Origin: Streptomyces rimosus
Lineage (GTDB): Bacteria > Actinomycetota > Actinomycetes > Streptomycetales > Streptomycetaceae
Length of the DNA stretch: 64,000 bases
Assembly (NCBI RefSeq): GCF_008704655.1
Contig: NZ_CP023688.1
Coordinates: forward strand, 8,807,001 to 8,871,000
Reading direction: 5' to 3'
Part shown: positions 43,120-52,676 of the stretch, in pieces
Position numbering within the stretch: position 1 is the stretch's first letter
How the letters are laid out: every line of letters starts with the position of its first letter
Made by a program: the position numbers and the translations under genes
Notes under the pieces: model-generated
Databases searched by the model: none
Told to the model about the DNA's origin: nothing
Seen by the model: only the letters and a program-made list of their open reading frames with translations

Positions 43120-43854
43120 TCACGAGTGGGACAGTTCGTCGGGGACCGTGCCGTGGGCGACGTCGGTGGCCAGGTCGGTGAGTTTGCGCCGGCGGGCGCG
43201 GGCGTGTGCGCGCAGCCGGTGGAACGCGTCGTCCAGGCTGATGCGCAAGCGTTCGGACAGCACACCCTTGGCCTGTTCGATCACCAGGCGGCTGTCCAGC
43301 GCGGTGGTCAGTTGCTCGATCAGGACGGCCTGGTCGTGCAGGTCGTGCCGGTGGCCGAAACAGGACGCGGCGGCATCGGCCAGGGCCTGGGCGATGCGCA
43401 GGTCGAATCCGTCGGGCAGGGTCTCGGCGTCCTGATCGCTCATCAGGTTCAGGGCCCCGGCCGTCAGCGCGGGGGTACGCAGCGGCAGTGCGGCCACGAC
43501 GGTGATGCCGGCCCGCTGGGCGCGGCGGGCGAAGCGCGGCCAGCGCAGCGCCGCCGGGCCGGTCAGGACGGCGGTGGGCACGGCGGTGCCGTCGCGGGTG
43601 GCGTCCAGGCAGGGGCCCTCGCCCAGTTCGATCTGGTCGTCCTCCAGCTGGCGGCAGCGTTCGTCCGAGGCGGTGGCGTACTCCACCTGCCCCAGGTCGT
43701 CGAGGACGGTGACGCCGGCTCCGGCCACCGGCAGCAGGGCTGTGGTGTGTTCGGTCAGGTCGTGCAGCAACTCCAGCGGATCGAAGTCCGCTGTGCGGTG
43801 AACCAGATCGCGCACCGCTTCGGCGATGCGCACTTCCCGCAGGGTCGCAGGCAT
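43120..43854 (-). CDS. GAF-ANTAR protein (4 of 4)
   Basis: A 244-residue protein. The GAF domain (LELLHDLTEHTTALLPVAGA, DQIELGEGPCLDATRDGTAV, ITVVAALPLRTPALTAGALN) is followed by a classical ANTAR domain (LTTALDSRLVIEQAKGVLSE, RLRISLDDAFHRLRAHARAR). ATG at 43854 gives a normal family start (MPATLREVRIAEAV); upstream in-frame codons lack coding character. It is the most upstream member of the 41876-43854 operon. Confidence 0.93.
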   Translation of the reverse strand: MPATLREVRIAEAVRDLVHRTADFDPLELLHDLTEHTTALLPVAGAGVTVLDDLGQVEYATASDERCRQLEDDQIELGEGPCLDATRDGTAVPTAVLTGPAALRWPRFARRAQRAGITVVAALPLRTPALTAGALNLMSDQDAETLPDGFDLRIAQALADAAASCFGHRHDLHDQAVLIEQLTTALDSRLVIEQAKGVLSERLRISLDDAFHRLRAHARARRRKLTDLATDVAHGTVPDELSHS

Positions 43855-44662
43855 GAAAGCCGCCGATCGGCAGGCTCCCGCCTCCACGGCGTGGACGCGG
43901 GGACAGGGCGCGCGCCTAGCGGTGGGAGCGGAAGTCCGGCCACAGGGGACCGCTGATGCCCGCGGACGGGGACCGCCGCACTTCACCTGCTCTCCGCCTG
44001 ACCCGCCCCGACCGCCGCTTGGGCCGGCTCCACCCGGCCCGGGCGACCTCACGGTGCACTGTCAAGCCTAGCGCCGCCGGTCCGGCCCTCACAGGGGGTG
44101 TCGCGGTTGTGGAGGGTGGCTTTGCCGGGCCACTGATGACCGGGGCGAGGCGGCGTACGCCGCCGTAGACGGGTTCGGAAGTCTGGGCGAAGGCGCCCTG
44201 CCGCAGGCCGCATCGCCCACGACCGCGCCCCGGTAGTGGTTCGCCGGGCCGGAGTCGACTGTTACCCGCGGGGTGGGAGCCCGCTGCCGTTGACGGTCTT
44301 CCGCCGCCCGTACCTTCTGCACCTGCCGGTGCTCGCTGGCCTGCGGCCTCTGCTGCGCCCTTCCCCGGCCCATGCCCAAGCTCCGGCTGGTACCGGCGAA
44401 CCTTCGCATTTGTTGCCCTACGCGCCCTGACGGCGGCAGGCCGTCGCACCGACAGGAACGCAACCGTCCGCACTCTCCACACAGCCAACCCGTACGGCAA
44501 GATCAGCGGGCCGAGCCGAAGGTGCCGCGGGAACAGGACGTCCGGCCTCGAACGCGGTTGCTGGCCATCGGAGGCCGTCACTATCCGCCAACGCATGCAC
44601 CCCTGCTCTCGGATGGGATCAAGCAAGCCCTGGGCGGCCCAACGATTCTCTACAATCCGCCC
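43855..44662. other. Gene-poor stretch
   Basis: About 0.8 kb between a minus-strand GAF-ANTAR operon and a plus-strand gene. No frame with convincing coding structure or known motif was seen; both promoters must lie here. Confidence 0.5.
44651..44656 (+). promoter_or_regulatory. Possible -10 hexamer of a leaderless transcript
   Basis: TACAAT ends six bases before the ATG at 44663 and no ribosome site is visible, the arrangement typical of leaderless actinobacterial mRNAs. No clear -35 element is seen. Confidence 0.4.
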
Positions 44663-45130
44663 ATGCCCCTTTCGCGTGCGTTGCCCGTTCACCGCACCGC
44701 AGTTGACCCTGCTGGTGCTCACTATGCGTCGGCGTTCGCGGCACCCGTTGCGGGCCTGCCGCAGTTGTCGCCCGAAGCATGGGCCCGGATCGTCTTCGAA
44801 GGGGCACCCGTCGCCTTGCAGCGATGCCTGTATGCCGCGTGGCGTGGCGGGCTCGGCCTGCGGTTGGGCCCACGCGGCGCACACCGGCACGTGCTGGGCT
44901 GGCCCATCACGGCCACCGGGCCCGGCTCGATCACATTGGAGGCGCGTTCGCCGCTGCTCACCGCCCGCAATGTCATCCGCACCGGTGGCTCGCTTGTGAC
45001 CTGGTCGACCTTCGTGCATGTCACCGGCCGCACCGGCCGAGCCGTGTGGGCCTCGGCCGCACCCCTGCACCACCAGACCGTTCCCCTTCTCCTGAAGCGT
45101 GCGACCCGCGAGGTTGCCGCGCGGCCCTGA
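44663..45130 (+). CDS. DUF2867-like protein
   Basis: A 155-residue protein. AWARIVFEGAPVALQRCLYA near the start, VLGWPITATGPGSITLEARS in the middle and FVHVTGRTGRAVWASAAPLH then HQTVPLLLKRATREVA at the end fit the small SRPBCC-like proteins annotated DUF2867, whose C-terminal P(F/L)HHxxVPxLLxRA is distinctive. Function unknown. ATG at 44663 lacks a ribosome site and may be leaderless. Confidence 0.65.
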   Translation: MPLSRALPVHRTAVDPAGAHYASAFAAPVAGLPQLSPEAWARIVFEGAPVALQRCLYAAWRGGLGLRLGPRGAHRHVLGWPITATGPGSITLEARSPLLTARNVIRTGGSLVTWSTFVHVTGRTGRAVWASAAPLHHQTVPLLLKRATREVAARP

Positions 45131-45534
45131 CACGTTCACCGTGAAGCCTCGGTCCTGGCACTCCTTGCCGCCCGAGCTGGCGCAAGGCACCCTCCACCAC
45201 CGGCGCACGAAGGCGGGAGACGACAACGGCCGGCCCACCTGAAGTTCATCAGGCGCGCCTTCTACGCTGACGTTACGTGCGGAATCTCCCTCCATCCGAG
45301 GCGCCGGCTGCTCTCGGACCCGGCCCCGTCTGTGTCTCAGGCGGGGCACCGTGGCCGTCCTCGCCGAACGCCTTCGCGGCCGTGCTCTGGCCGGCCTCGT
45401 TGCCGCCGACCGCTACCACTACCTGCGCACCGAGATACAGCCCCGCCTGGACGCCGGTGGCCCCGTCGTACGCGTCGAACGGAGACCCGGACAACGACCG
45501 CCGACGGGGGCCAACCCGGGCGGAGACCAGTGGT

Positions 45535-45960
45535 GAACCCACCGCGCGACCTCCCCAGTCCGTGATCACGGGGCTCGGTGGAGGTGCCGCCAGGTGGCTC
45601 CTTCTGCGGATTTCCCTGCTTGCGGACCCCGGCCGCATGCTGATGCGCGCGGCACACCGTGGAGTCGACACTCAGGTCCCACGTGATCGCGCCCTTCACC
45701 TCGGCCGCGGACTGGAGACGGGTGAGGATGCGGTGCCAGGTGCCGTTGCGCTGCCATCGGCGGAACAGGTCGCAGACCCGGCTCCACGGCCCGTACTCGA
45801 CGGGGCCATCCCCGCCATGGACCACCGGTGCGGATCCGGAACCGTATGCCGTCTATCAACTGCCGCCGAGGACAGACGGGGTCCCCTCCTGGCACCCTTC
45901 GGCAACAACGGCTCCAGCACCGCCCACTGCTCGTCCGGGACAGTCCCCGACCCATGAAGC
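45535..45960 (-). pseudogene. Truncated IS5-family transposase
   Basis: Across shifting frames: DEQWAVLEPLLPKGARRG, RRQLIDGIRFRIRTGGPWRG, EYGPWSRVCDLFRRWQRNGT (with local shifts), then HRILTRLQSAAEVKGAITWD, LSVDSTVCRAHQHAAGVRKQ and RDHGLGRSRGGFTT. This is the N-terminal 140 or so residues of an IS5-type transposase; the DDE-containing C-terminal half is absent and the match ends near 45535 where foreign sequence begins. Confidence 0.75.
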
Positions 45961-46047
45961 ACGAACATGCACAGTCCAAGATCCACTTTTGATACACGGC
46001 CTGGCCCCAGTCCGAGCCCCGGATTCAGCGATACCCGGCCCGGCTGG

Positions 46048-49000
46048 TCACAGCAGGTGTTGCGCCCGAAGGTCCGCCACATACTTGGTGATCAAGTCCT
46101 GCGACAGATGGGGGATGTCCGCCTTCCCGTCGAGGGCGGCGGCCCGCACGGCCGCGCGGAATCGTTGCGCAGGCAGCGCCGATCCGGGCAAGGGCTCCTC
46201 CGGCTTAGTGAAGGCGTGCAGCAGAGGGAGCAGCGAATGCTGCCTCTGGCGGTCGGGCGGGCCGCGCAGGGCGGTTTCGAAGCGGTCGAGCCATGCGTCG
46301 TAGTCGTGGATGCGCGTGAGGGGGTGCCCGGCTGCCGTCAGCCAGTCGACGAACGTGTCGAGTGAGATGCCGTCCTCGTGCGGGTTCACGACGTTGAAGG
46401 TCCGGTAACCCTCCCGTGTGCCGTCGCCCAGCGCGGCGACGGCCCGCGCGGTGAAGTCCACGGGGAGCCCGTCGTAGTGCCCGCTGCCCGTGTGGGCGCC
46501 GGCGCCTCCGGCGTAGAAGCTGCCTGGCGCGATGCCTGTCGCCAGCAGGCTCAGCAGGAGGCGGGTGAACACGTCCGGGATGTTCAGCTGGCCCCGGTAA
46601 CGCCGGTGCGCGAGGATCATGTTCGAGCGGAACACGGCGACCGGCAGACCGTACGTCTCGTGCGCCTCGCGGAGCAGTACCTCGCCCGCCCATTTGCTGG
46701 CCGCGTAACCGTCCGCGTAACCGCCGCCGAGATCGCGCACTGCGCAGGCCGTGCGGATGTCCGCCGTCTCGTCGGCCGCGGCCTCGGCCCCGAAGACGAC
46801 GGCGACCGTCGACAGGTAGGTGAACTGCTTGACGCGGGAGGTGAGCGCGAGCCTGATCAGCTCGGCCGTCCCCAGGACGTTGGGGCCGAACTGCTGGTCG
46901 TACGGCAGGACATGGTTGACGAGTGCCGCCGGGTGGACGATCAGGTCCACGGTGTCGGCCAGTCGCTGCCAGGTCTCCTTGTCGAGCCCGAGATCGGCCT
47001 CCCCGATGTCGCCGGCAATCACCTCCAGGTGCTCGGCGGCCACTTCACGGTAGTGCCGGAGAAGTTCCGCGTCGCCACTGTCGAAGGCCGCATCGAGCCG
47101 TGCCCTGGCCGCCTCGTCGGTGCTGCCACGGACCACACACACCAGGGTGCCGCCGCGCTCGGCGACCCGCTCCAGCCATTCGAGGCACAGGAAGCGGCCC
47201 AGGTATCCGTTGGCGCCGGTCAGCAGGACGGTCCGTGCCTCGGGCAGCGGACCGGCCGGCCTGCCCGTCTTCGTGAGGGTGCCTGTGTCGAGAAATGCGC
47301 CCAGCTTCAGGTCGCTCGCCAGGAGGCGCTTCGCGCCCGGTCCGTGGACGCTGTCGGCGGTCGGACGCTGGTGCCCCGCAAGGGCATTCTCGATGTGGTC
47401 AGCCACCTGCCGAAGGGTGTTGACCGGGTTGATGAGGACGTCGACCGGCACGTCGACGTGGAAGATCTCCTTCAGCAGCTGTGAGAACGACAGCGCGGAG
47501 AGGCTGTCACCACCGAGTTCCAGGAAGTGCGTGTCGGGCTTGACGTCGCCTTGTCGGTGTCCGAGGAGTGCGCGGGCGGCCCGGAGCACGGTTTCCGGTA
47601 CCGGCTGGGACGGGCCGGCCTGGCGCAGTGCCTGGAGTTCGTCGGTCCCGCGCTCGGCCAGCTCGGTGTACAGCGCTTCGAGGCGTTCGCCGTAGCGCTT
47701 CGTCAACGCGGGCCGCAGCAGCTTGCGCACTCCGGAGAGCAACCCGTTCTGCTGACTGAACGGCTCGGTCTCGATGAGGAAGTCCCGTGGAATCTCGTAC
47801 GCGTTGAGTCCCGCCTCGGCGGCGAGGCGTTGCAGGGACTCGCGCAGGATCGACCTGAGGCGCTGGGTGTCCTCTCCGGAGCGGTCGAGCGCGTCCTGGG
47901 TGGGCACGATGACCGCGAGCAGGTAGGCACGGGTGCTGTTGCCGTACACGAAGACCTGCCGGACGAACGGACTGCCGATGAAGAGGGCTTCCAGGCGCGA
48001 CGTGGCCACGAACTCGCCCTGGGACAGCTTGAGGACGTTGGAACGGCGGTCGACGTACACCAGCGTGTCGGGACCGGTGCGGGCCATGATGTCGCCCGTG
48101 CGGTAGAAGCCGTCCTCGTCGAAGACCTGGGCGGTGGCGTCCGGCCGCTGGAAGTAACCGGAAAAGAGCCGGTCGGACTTGATCAGGAGTTCGCCCCTGG
48201 GGTGCGGCGAGTCGGTCCGGAAGTATCCCAGCTCGGGCACGTCCGCCAGTTTGTGGTCGGTCACCGGCGGGCGCACCACCCGGCCGTCGAGCGAGACGAT
48301 TCCGGCTTCCGTCGACCCGTAACCGTTGAGCAGCCTGACGTGCAAGCACTTCTCGACGAACGCCGTCATCTCGGCGCTCAACGGGGCCGAGGCGCTGAGG
48401 GCCCACAGGAGGCGGCCGCCCAGGGTCTTCTCCCGCAACTCTTCGCGCAGTTCGGCCTGCAGTTCCGCTTGCACGTCCTCCTGTACGTGCTCCGCCCGAT
48501 CGGCCGTGGTTCCTGGCGCCTCCGCGCCCGTATCGCTACGGCGGGCCAACTCGGCCTGGTAGCGCTGGAAGAGCATGTCGCTGATGCGGGGCACCATGAT
48601 GAACTCGGTGGGGCGGGTCAGGGAGAGGTCTTCGAAGAGCGTCGACAGGTCGCTCGACGCCACGAAGTAGGCGATGCCCCCCTTGGCGAGCGTGCCGAAC
48701 AGCACGCCCCGTCCCATCATGTGGCTCAGCGGCATGTAGTTGAGCACGATGGACGGCCGTACCCCCTGGCCCGGCACGAAGTCGACCCAGAACTGCCGGA
48801 CCAGGCGCTCGGTGTACATGGCGCCCTTGGGAGTGCCGGTGCTCCCCGAGGTGTAGATCAGCGAGCTGAGCGCATCGGGCGTCGCTCCCTCGGGGCACCG
48901 GGGGAGGGGCGGCAGGGCCCGCCCCCGCTCGATGACTGACGCCAGCGTGTCCACGGTGACGCCTCGGCCCTGCGCGGCGAGCCGGTCGCGCGCGGAGTCC

Positions 49001-49665
49001 AGCCCTTCCTGGTGAGCGGTGATCTCGGAACGGTGGCCGAGAACGACGATCCTGTCCAGGGAGGGGGCGTCCGCCGCGAGCTGGAGCGCGACGTCGAGGT
49101 GGGCCATGTCCACCGCGAGCAGGCGCGGCCCGGTCTGCGCGATGATGGGGGCCAGATGCTCCGCCGAGGCACCGGCCTGGAGAGGAACGCTCACCGCACC
49201 GCAGCGGAGGCATGCCAGGTCCACCATGGCGTACTCGGCGCTCGTGGGACCGAGCAGCGCGACGAAATCGCCGCGGTCCACGGCGTGGCCGGGGTGGTGC
49301 CGCCACTCGGAGGCCACCGCGCCGACACGTTCCCACAGTTCGCCGTAGGTGATCGTGTCGAAGCGCTCCAGGAGGCGCAGCGTGGTGCGGCCCGTATCCG
49401 GGTCGGTGACCGGCTCCGTGGCACGCTCGCCCAGGGCGGGACGATCCGCGTAACCCTCCATCACCGTGGCCACGAGGTCGGCGAGCGGGAGGCCCGGCCG
49501 CCGGATCGCCTCGGTGACGGAGTCCAGCGGCGCGGCGTCGCGGAACTGCGGATCTGTCGCGTACAGGTGAGCGGCGCGCCGCGCGGTACGTGCGGTGAAC
49601 TCGTCAGTCGGGGGATGGGCGGTAGGTGCGGTGAAGTCGTCGGTCGGGGTTTGCGAGTCGGACAT
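46048..49665 (-). CDS. car: Carboxylic acid reductase (A-T-R multidomain enzyme)
   Basis: A 1205-residue protein, the normal size for CAR. The adenylation domain has SSLIYTSGSTGTPKGAMYT near 272 and GYFRTDSPHPRGELLIKSDR then FSGYFQRPDATAQVFDEDGF; the carrier domain has HFLELGGDSLSALSFSQ near 720 with the Ser for phosphopantetheine; the reductase domain starts with TVLLTGANGYLGRFLCLEW near 813 and has the YAASK pair near 990. CARs use ATP and NADPH to turn carboxylic acids into aldehydes. A phosphopantetheinyl transferase is needed but not encoded in the window. It stands between an IS stub and a broken MFS gene; no dedicated regulator adjoins. Substrate unknown. Confidence 0.95.
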   Translation of the reverse strand: MSDSQTPTDDFTAPTAHPPTDEFTARTARRAAHLYATDPQFRDAAPLDSVTEAIRRPGLPLADLVATVMEGYADRPALGERATEPVTDPDTGRTTLRLLERFDTITYGELWERVGAVASEWRHHPGHAVDRGDFVALLGPTSAEYAMVDLACLRCGAVSVPLQAGASAEHLAPIIAQTGPRLLAVDMAHLDVALQLAADAPSLDRIVVLGHRSEITAHQEGLDSARDRLAAQGRGVTVDTLASVIERGRALPPLPRCPEGATPDALSSLIYTSGSTGTPKGAMYTERLVRQFWVDFVPGQGVRPSIVLNYMPLSHMMGRGVLFGTLAKGGIAYFVASSDLSTLFEDLSLTRPTEFIMVPRISDMLFQRYQAELARRSDTGAEAPGTTADRAEHVQEDVQAELQAELREELREKTLGGRLLWALSASAPLSAEMTAFVEKCLHVRLLNGYGSTEAGIVSLDGRVVRPPVTDHKLADVPELGYFRTDSPHPRGELLIKSDRLFSGYFQRPDATAQVFDEDGFYRTGDIMARTGPDTLVYVDRRSNVLKLSQGEFVATSRLEALFIGSPFVRQVFVYGNSTRAYLLAVIVPTQDALDRSGEDTQRLRSILRESLQRLAAEAGLNAYEIPRDFLIETEPFSQQNGLLSGVRKLLRPALTKRYGERLEALYTELAERGTDELQALRQAGPSQPVPETVLRAARALLGHRQGDVKPDTHFLELGGDSLSALSFSQLLKEIFHVDVPVDVLINPVNTLRQVADHIENALAGHQRPTADSVHGPGAKRLLASDLKLGAFLDTGTLTKTGRPAGPLPEARTVLLTGANGYLGRFLCLEWLERVAERGGTLVCVVRGSTDEAARARLDAAFDSGDAELLRHYREVAAEHLEVIAGDIGEADLGLDKETWQRLADTVDLIVHPAALVNHVLPYDQQFGPNVLGTAELIRLALTSRVKQFTYLSTVAVVFGAEAAADETADIRTACAVRDLGGGYADGYAASKWAGEVLLREAHETYGLPVAVFRSNMILAHRRYRGQLNIPDVFTRLLLSLLATGIAPGSFYAGGAGAHTGSGHYDGLPVDFTARAVAALGDGTREGYRTFNVVNPHEDGISLDTFVDWLTAAGHPLTRIHDYDAWLDRFETALRGPPDRQRQHSLLPLLHAFTKPEEPLPGSALPAQRFRAAVRAAALDGKADIPHLSQDLITKYVADLRAQHLL

Positions 49666-49755
49666 GAGTGCTCTCCTCTTCGGCCTGTGCCTGGCAGGCC
49701 CGTTCAGGTGGGGGAATCGTCATGTTGCGGGGGAAGAGCGGAGCGGACCGCCTCG

Positions 49756-51002
49756 TCAGCGTGCCGAACAGCGCACCAGGCGGTTGCGCCCTGCGCCATA
49801 CCCGGCAGCTGCCATGGCCGCGCCGAGGGCGACCAGCACCACGAGCGGAAGCGTCCAGCTGCCCGTGCTGTCGTGCAGGATGCCGAGGAGGAGGGGGCCG
49901 GCCGCCGCCATGAGGTAGCCGACGGGCTGCGCCATGCCTGCCGGCGCGGCAGTCTCGCCGGAGCTATCGGCGCGTTCGCTTTGGACGGTCAGCGCGGGGA
50001 CGAGGCACGCGCCGCCGCCGAGACCGAGCAGGGTGCACGCCAGCGAGCAGGGTGCACGTCAGAACGGACAGCGCGGGGGCCGAGACCAGTACGGTGATGC
50101 CGCCGGCCACGGCGACCGAGGCCCCGGCCGCAGTCCATCGTTGGTCGTGACAGCCCCCGGGTGAGCAGGGGCGGGAGACTGCTGGCTGTCAGGGAGACCA
50201 GCTGGTAGGAGAACAGCATCCATCCGGCCGTGGTGCTGGTCGAGCCGCGGTGGATCAGAATGCTGGGCAGCCATGCGACGGCGGTGCAGAAGGCCAGGGG
50301 CGGCAGGCCCACGAACATGCTGAGCTGCCGGGACAGTCGGGGCCGCCAGAGTGGGGCTTGTCGGATTGGGGCCGGTCGCCCCGCGTCCGGGGCAGCCAGG
50401 CGAGGAATGCCGCGACGGTGAAGGCGACACCCCAGGCGAGAGCGGGGTGCCAGGAACCCGGCAAGCTGGGGGAGCGCGGCGCGGAGATCCCGGAGGAGAC
50501 CGCGGCGGTGACGCCCATGACTGTGACGCAGAGAGCGCTGATGCCCTGGATGCGGTGTGCGAGCATACTCCGCCGGACCAGCGCGGGCAGCAGCACCTTG
50601 CCGAACGCGACGGCAGCGGAAAGGATCACGGTTCCGGTGAACAGGCAGACCACCGAGGGAAGTGACCGGACCACGGTGCCGACCGTCAGTGCGCCGAGGG
50701 CGGCCACCAGCAGACGTGCGGTGCCGAATCCCTGGTAGGCCCGGGCCTACCAGGAGTGATGTCGCGGCGAATGTCAGCAGAGGGAGCGTATTCAGCAGCC
50801 CGCCCCAGCTCGATGTCAGGTCGCTGCCGCGCTCGATCGCCGGCAGTAGCGTGCCGACACCGGTGAGGCTGGTACGCAGTTTCGCCGCGACGAGGCAGAT
50901 CGCGAAGACCAGCCCGACGGACACGGCAGGCCGGATGGGGTCGGCGGTCGACGACTCAGAGGGGGAGCGCCGGTGGGACAGCGACGCTAACCGCGGACTC
51001 AC
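49756..51002 (-). pseudogene. Frameshifted CynX-type MFS transporter
   Basis: The gene starts (GTG 51002) overlapping the FadR stop and reads VGLVFAICLVAAKLRTSLTG and LLPAIERGSDLTSSWGGLLN. It then shifts to another frame (TVILSAAVAFGKVLLPALVR, WHPALAWGVAFTVAAFLAWL), returns for QLSMFVGLPPLAFCTAVAWL, and ends in a third frame (LGLGGGACLVPALTVQSERA, LLLGILHDSTGSWTLPLVVL). At least three shifts are needed, one caused by the 19-bp duplication at 50025-50062. In intact form it would be a cyanate-permease-like MFS protein under FadR control. Confidence 0.75.
50025..50062. repeat. 19-bp tandem duplication inside the MFS gene
   Basis: CGAGCAGGGTGCACGCCAG is followed directly by CGAGCAGGGTGCACGTCAG. 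Nineteen bases is not a multiple of three, so the duplication shifts the reading frame of the transporter. One base has since changed (C to T). Confidence 0.9.
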
Positions 51003-51709
51003 TCGCCCTCCGCTACGTGTGCTGCACCGGCCTCGTGGTCGCGGGTGAGCTGGACGATCGCGGCCGCCGCGGCGCGGGCGCCGCTCTCGTCCCGCTCCTC
51101 GATCGCGTCGACGAGACGCCGGTGCAGGGCGGCGTGCTCCTCGGCACCGGCGGTGTCCCAGGGCAGACCGCCCAGGGAGGAGGTGAGAGCCGTACCGAGG
51201 TGGTCGTACATCTCGATCAGGAGGTCGTTGCCGCTCGCCCGGACGACGGCCCGGTGGAACAGCGCGTCGACACTCTCGGCCGCGGACCTGTCCGCTCCCG
51301 CACAGGCCGCGTCGGCGTCGGCCAACAGCTCTCTCAGCTGCCGCAGTTGGTCCTCGCTGCGGCGCAGGGCGGCGGCTCCGGAGGCGTACTCTTCGAGGAC
51401 GGTACGCAGTTCGAGCACGTTGTTCCGTTGGGCGGAACTCGCTCGCCGCACCATGACCGACTGGAGCTCACTCGACGCGCGGACGTACGTGCCGTCCCCG
51501 ACCCGGGCTTCCAACAGGCCCAGGTGCACAAGCGCACCGAGCGCCTCCCGCAGCGTGCTGCGCCCGACCCCGAGCTCCTCAATGAGCGCCTGCTCCGACG
51601 GGATGCGCGTGCCCACCGGCCATCCGTCTGCCTCGATGTGCGAGCGGAGACTGTCCACGAGCTGCGCGGAGAGGCTGGCCGTCCGCCGCGGTGTACTGAT
51701 GCGTTTCAT
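50999..51709 (-). CDS. GntR/FadR-family transcriptional regulator
   Basis: A 236-residue protein. The winged HTH (LVDSLRSHIEADGWPVGTRI, PSEQALIEELGVGRSTLREA, LGALVHLGLLEARVGDGTYV) occupies residues 15-80, followed by the helical FCD ligand domain (ELRTVLEEYASGAAALRRSE, DALFHRAVVRASGNDLLIEM, EEHAALHRRLVDAIEERDES) with the usual Asp/His metal ligands. ATG at 51709 follows from the domain start. The broken MFS gene starts within its stop codon (GTGA), so the pair was a coupled regulator-transporter operon. A small dyad CATCTTTGATG (51750-51760) lies upstream. Confidence 0.92.
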   Translation of the reverse strand: MKRISTPRRTASLSAQLVDSLRSHIEADGWPVGTRIPSEQALIEELGVGRSTLREALGALVHLGLLEARVGDGTYVRASSELQSVMVRRASSAQRNNVLELRTVLEEYASGAAALRRSEDQLRQLRELLADADAACAGADRSAAESVDALFHRAVVRASGNDLLIEMYDHLGTALTSSLGGLPWDTAGAEEHAALHRRLVDAIEERDESGARAAAAAIVQLTRDHEAGAAHVAEGE

Positions 51710-51821
51710 GGCGGCAGCATACAGACAAACGTCAGACATTTGAACATCGCATCTTTGATGACGCGTCTTTATGCGCCCCGATCGCGCTTGATCCTCGCGT
51801 TGCGTGAGGCCCGAGTGTGGG

Positions 51822-52265
51822 ATGCCCGCGTTCGTGACGATCCCCACGAGCGACTTGGCGGCTTCGGTGGACTTCTGGACCCGTGGGCTGGAGCTCTTCG
51901 AGCTGCCCGGCATTCCCGGCAGGCTGGTGCACCTGCGCCGCTGGGCGTCCCAGGATGTACTCCTCGCCCAGGCGGAGGGTGTTCCGGCACAGCCACCGGC
52001 GATGAGCTGCAGTTTCGCGTGCGTGCTCAGCCAGATCGACTCCCTCGTCGAAGCCTGTCGCGCGGTGCGCCCTGACTCGGTCGAAGAGCCGCGGGACACT
52101 CCCTGGAACACCCGCGACGTGACGGTGACCACGCCCGAAAACACATGCATCGTCTTTACTGCGGCGAAGCCCTTCGATCCGGTCAGTCGGGAGGCACGGA
52201 ACCTCGCAGCCATCGGAATCACCCCACCGGACGCCGGCCGCGGCGACGGTGAGGAGCGTGCCTGA
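51822..52265 (+). CDS. VOC (glyoxalase/dioxygenase-fold) family protein
   Basis: A 147-residue protein of two beta-alpha-beta-beta-beta units: MPAFVTIPTSDLAASVDFWT then RGLELFELPGIPG for the first, and SCSFACVLSQIDSLVEACRA, DTPWNTRDVTVTTPENTCIV for the second. It lacks the full set of metal ligands seen in enzymatic glyoxalases, so it may bind a drug or small molecule, as bleomycin-resistance relatives do. ATG at 51822; the in-frame GTG six codons earlier has no ribosome site either. It diverges from the FadR gene. Confidence 0.8.
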   Translation: MPAFVTIPTSDLAASVDFWTRGLELFELPGIPGRLVHLRRWASQDVLLAQAEGVPAQPPAMSCSFACVLSQIDSLVEACRAVRPDSVEEPRDTPWNTRDVTVTTPENTCIVFTAAKPFDPVSREARNLAAIGITPPDAGRGDGEERA

Positions 52266-52284
52266 TGCCAGTGACGTCGAGGGC

Positions 52285-52658
52285 CTGACCGTCGGTCGGG
52301 TCTCGGCGCGACAGGGTGTGACGGTCCGCGCGCTGCACCCCTGGGACGAGGTTGAACCTGGTCATCCGGGACGGCGACCGGGTGGTGCTCGCGGAGAAGC
52401 TGTTCCCCGTGGCTGAGTTGGCGCATGCTCTGGCGGGCTGGCTTCAGCGGCCGGACGGCGAGCGCGGTGACTTCGTGTTCGACTCGATGTCCTGCGCGGA
52501 ACCCGGGGTGGCGGGTCGGTTCCGTCTTCGCGCCGGATGCCTGGACCTCGCCGGTCACTTGGGACGCCCTGGCAGCGGAGGCCGGACGCTTTGTGGCTGC
52601 CGTCCGCGAGGATATGGCGGAGATCGGTGTCAGGCCCGGTCTGATTCCGGGCCTCTGA
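52285..52658 (+). pseudogene. Chimeric relic: MerR HTH piece joined to an unknown protein
   Basis: LTVGRVSARQGVTVRALHPW then DEV is the first helix-turn-helix of a MerR-type regulator without its start codon. It is followed in another frame by LNLVIRDGDRVVLAEKLFPV, AELAHALAGWLQRPDGERGD and FVFDSMSCAEPG, then after a second shift GWRVGSVFAPDAWTSPVTWD and ALAAEAGRFVAAVREDMAEI. Two unrelated gene remnants are thus fused and frameshifted. Confidence 0.55.
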
Positions 52659-52676
52659 GGCCCGGCCGCCTGCGTC

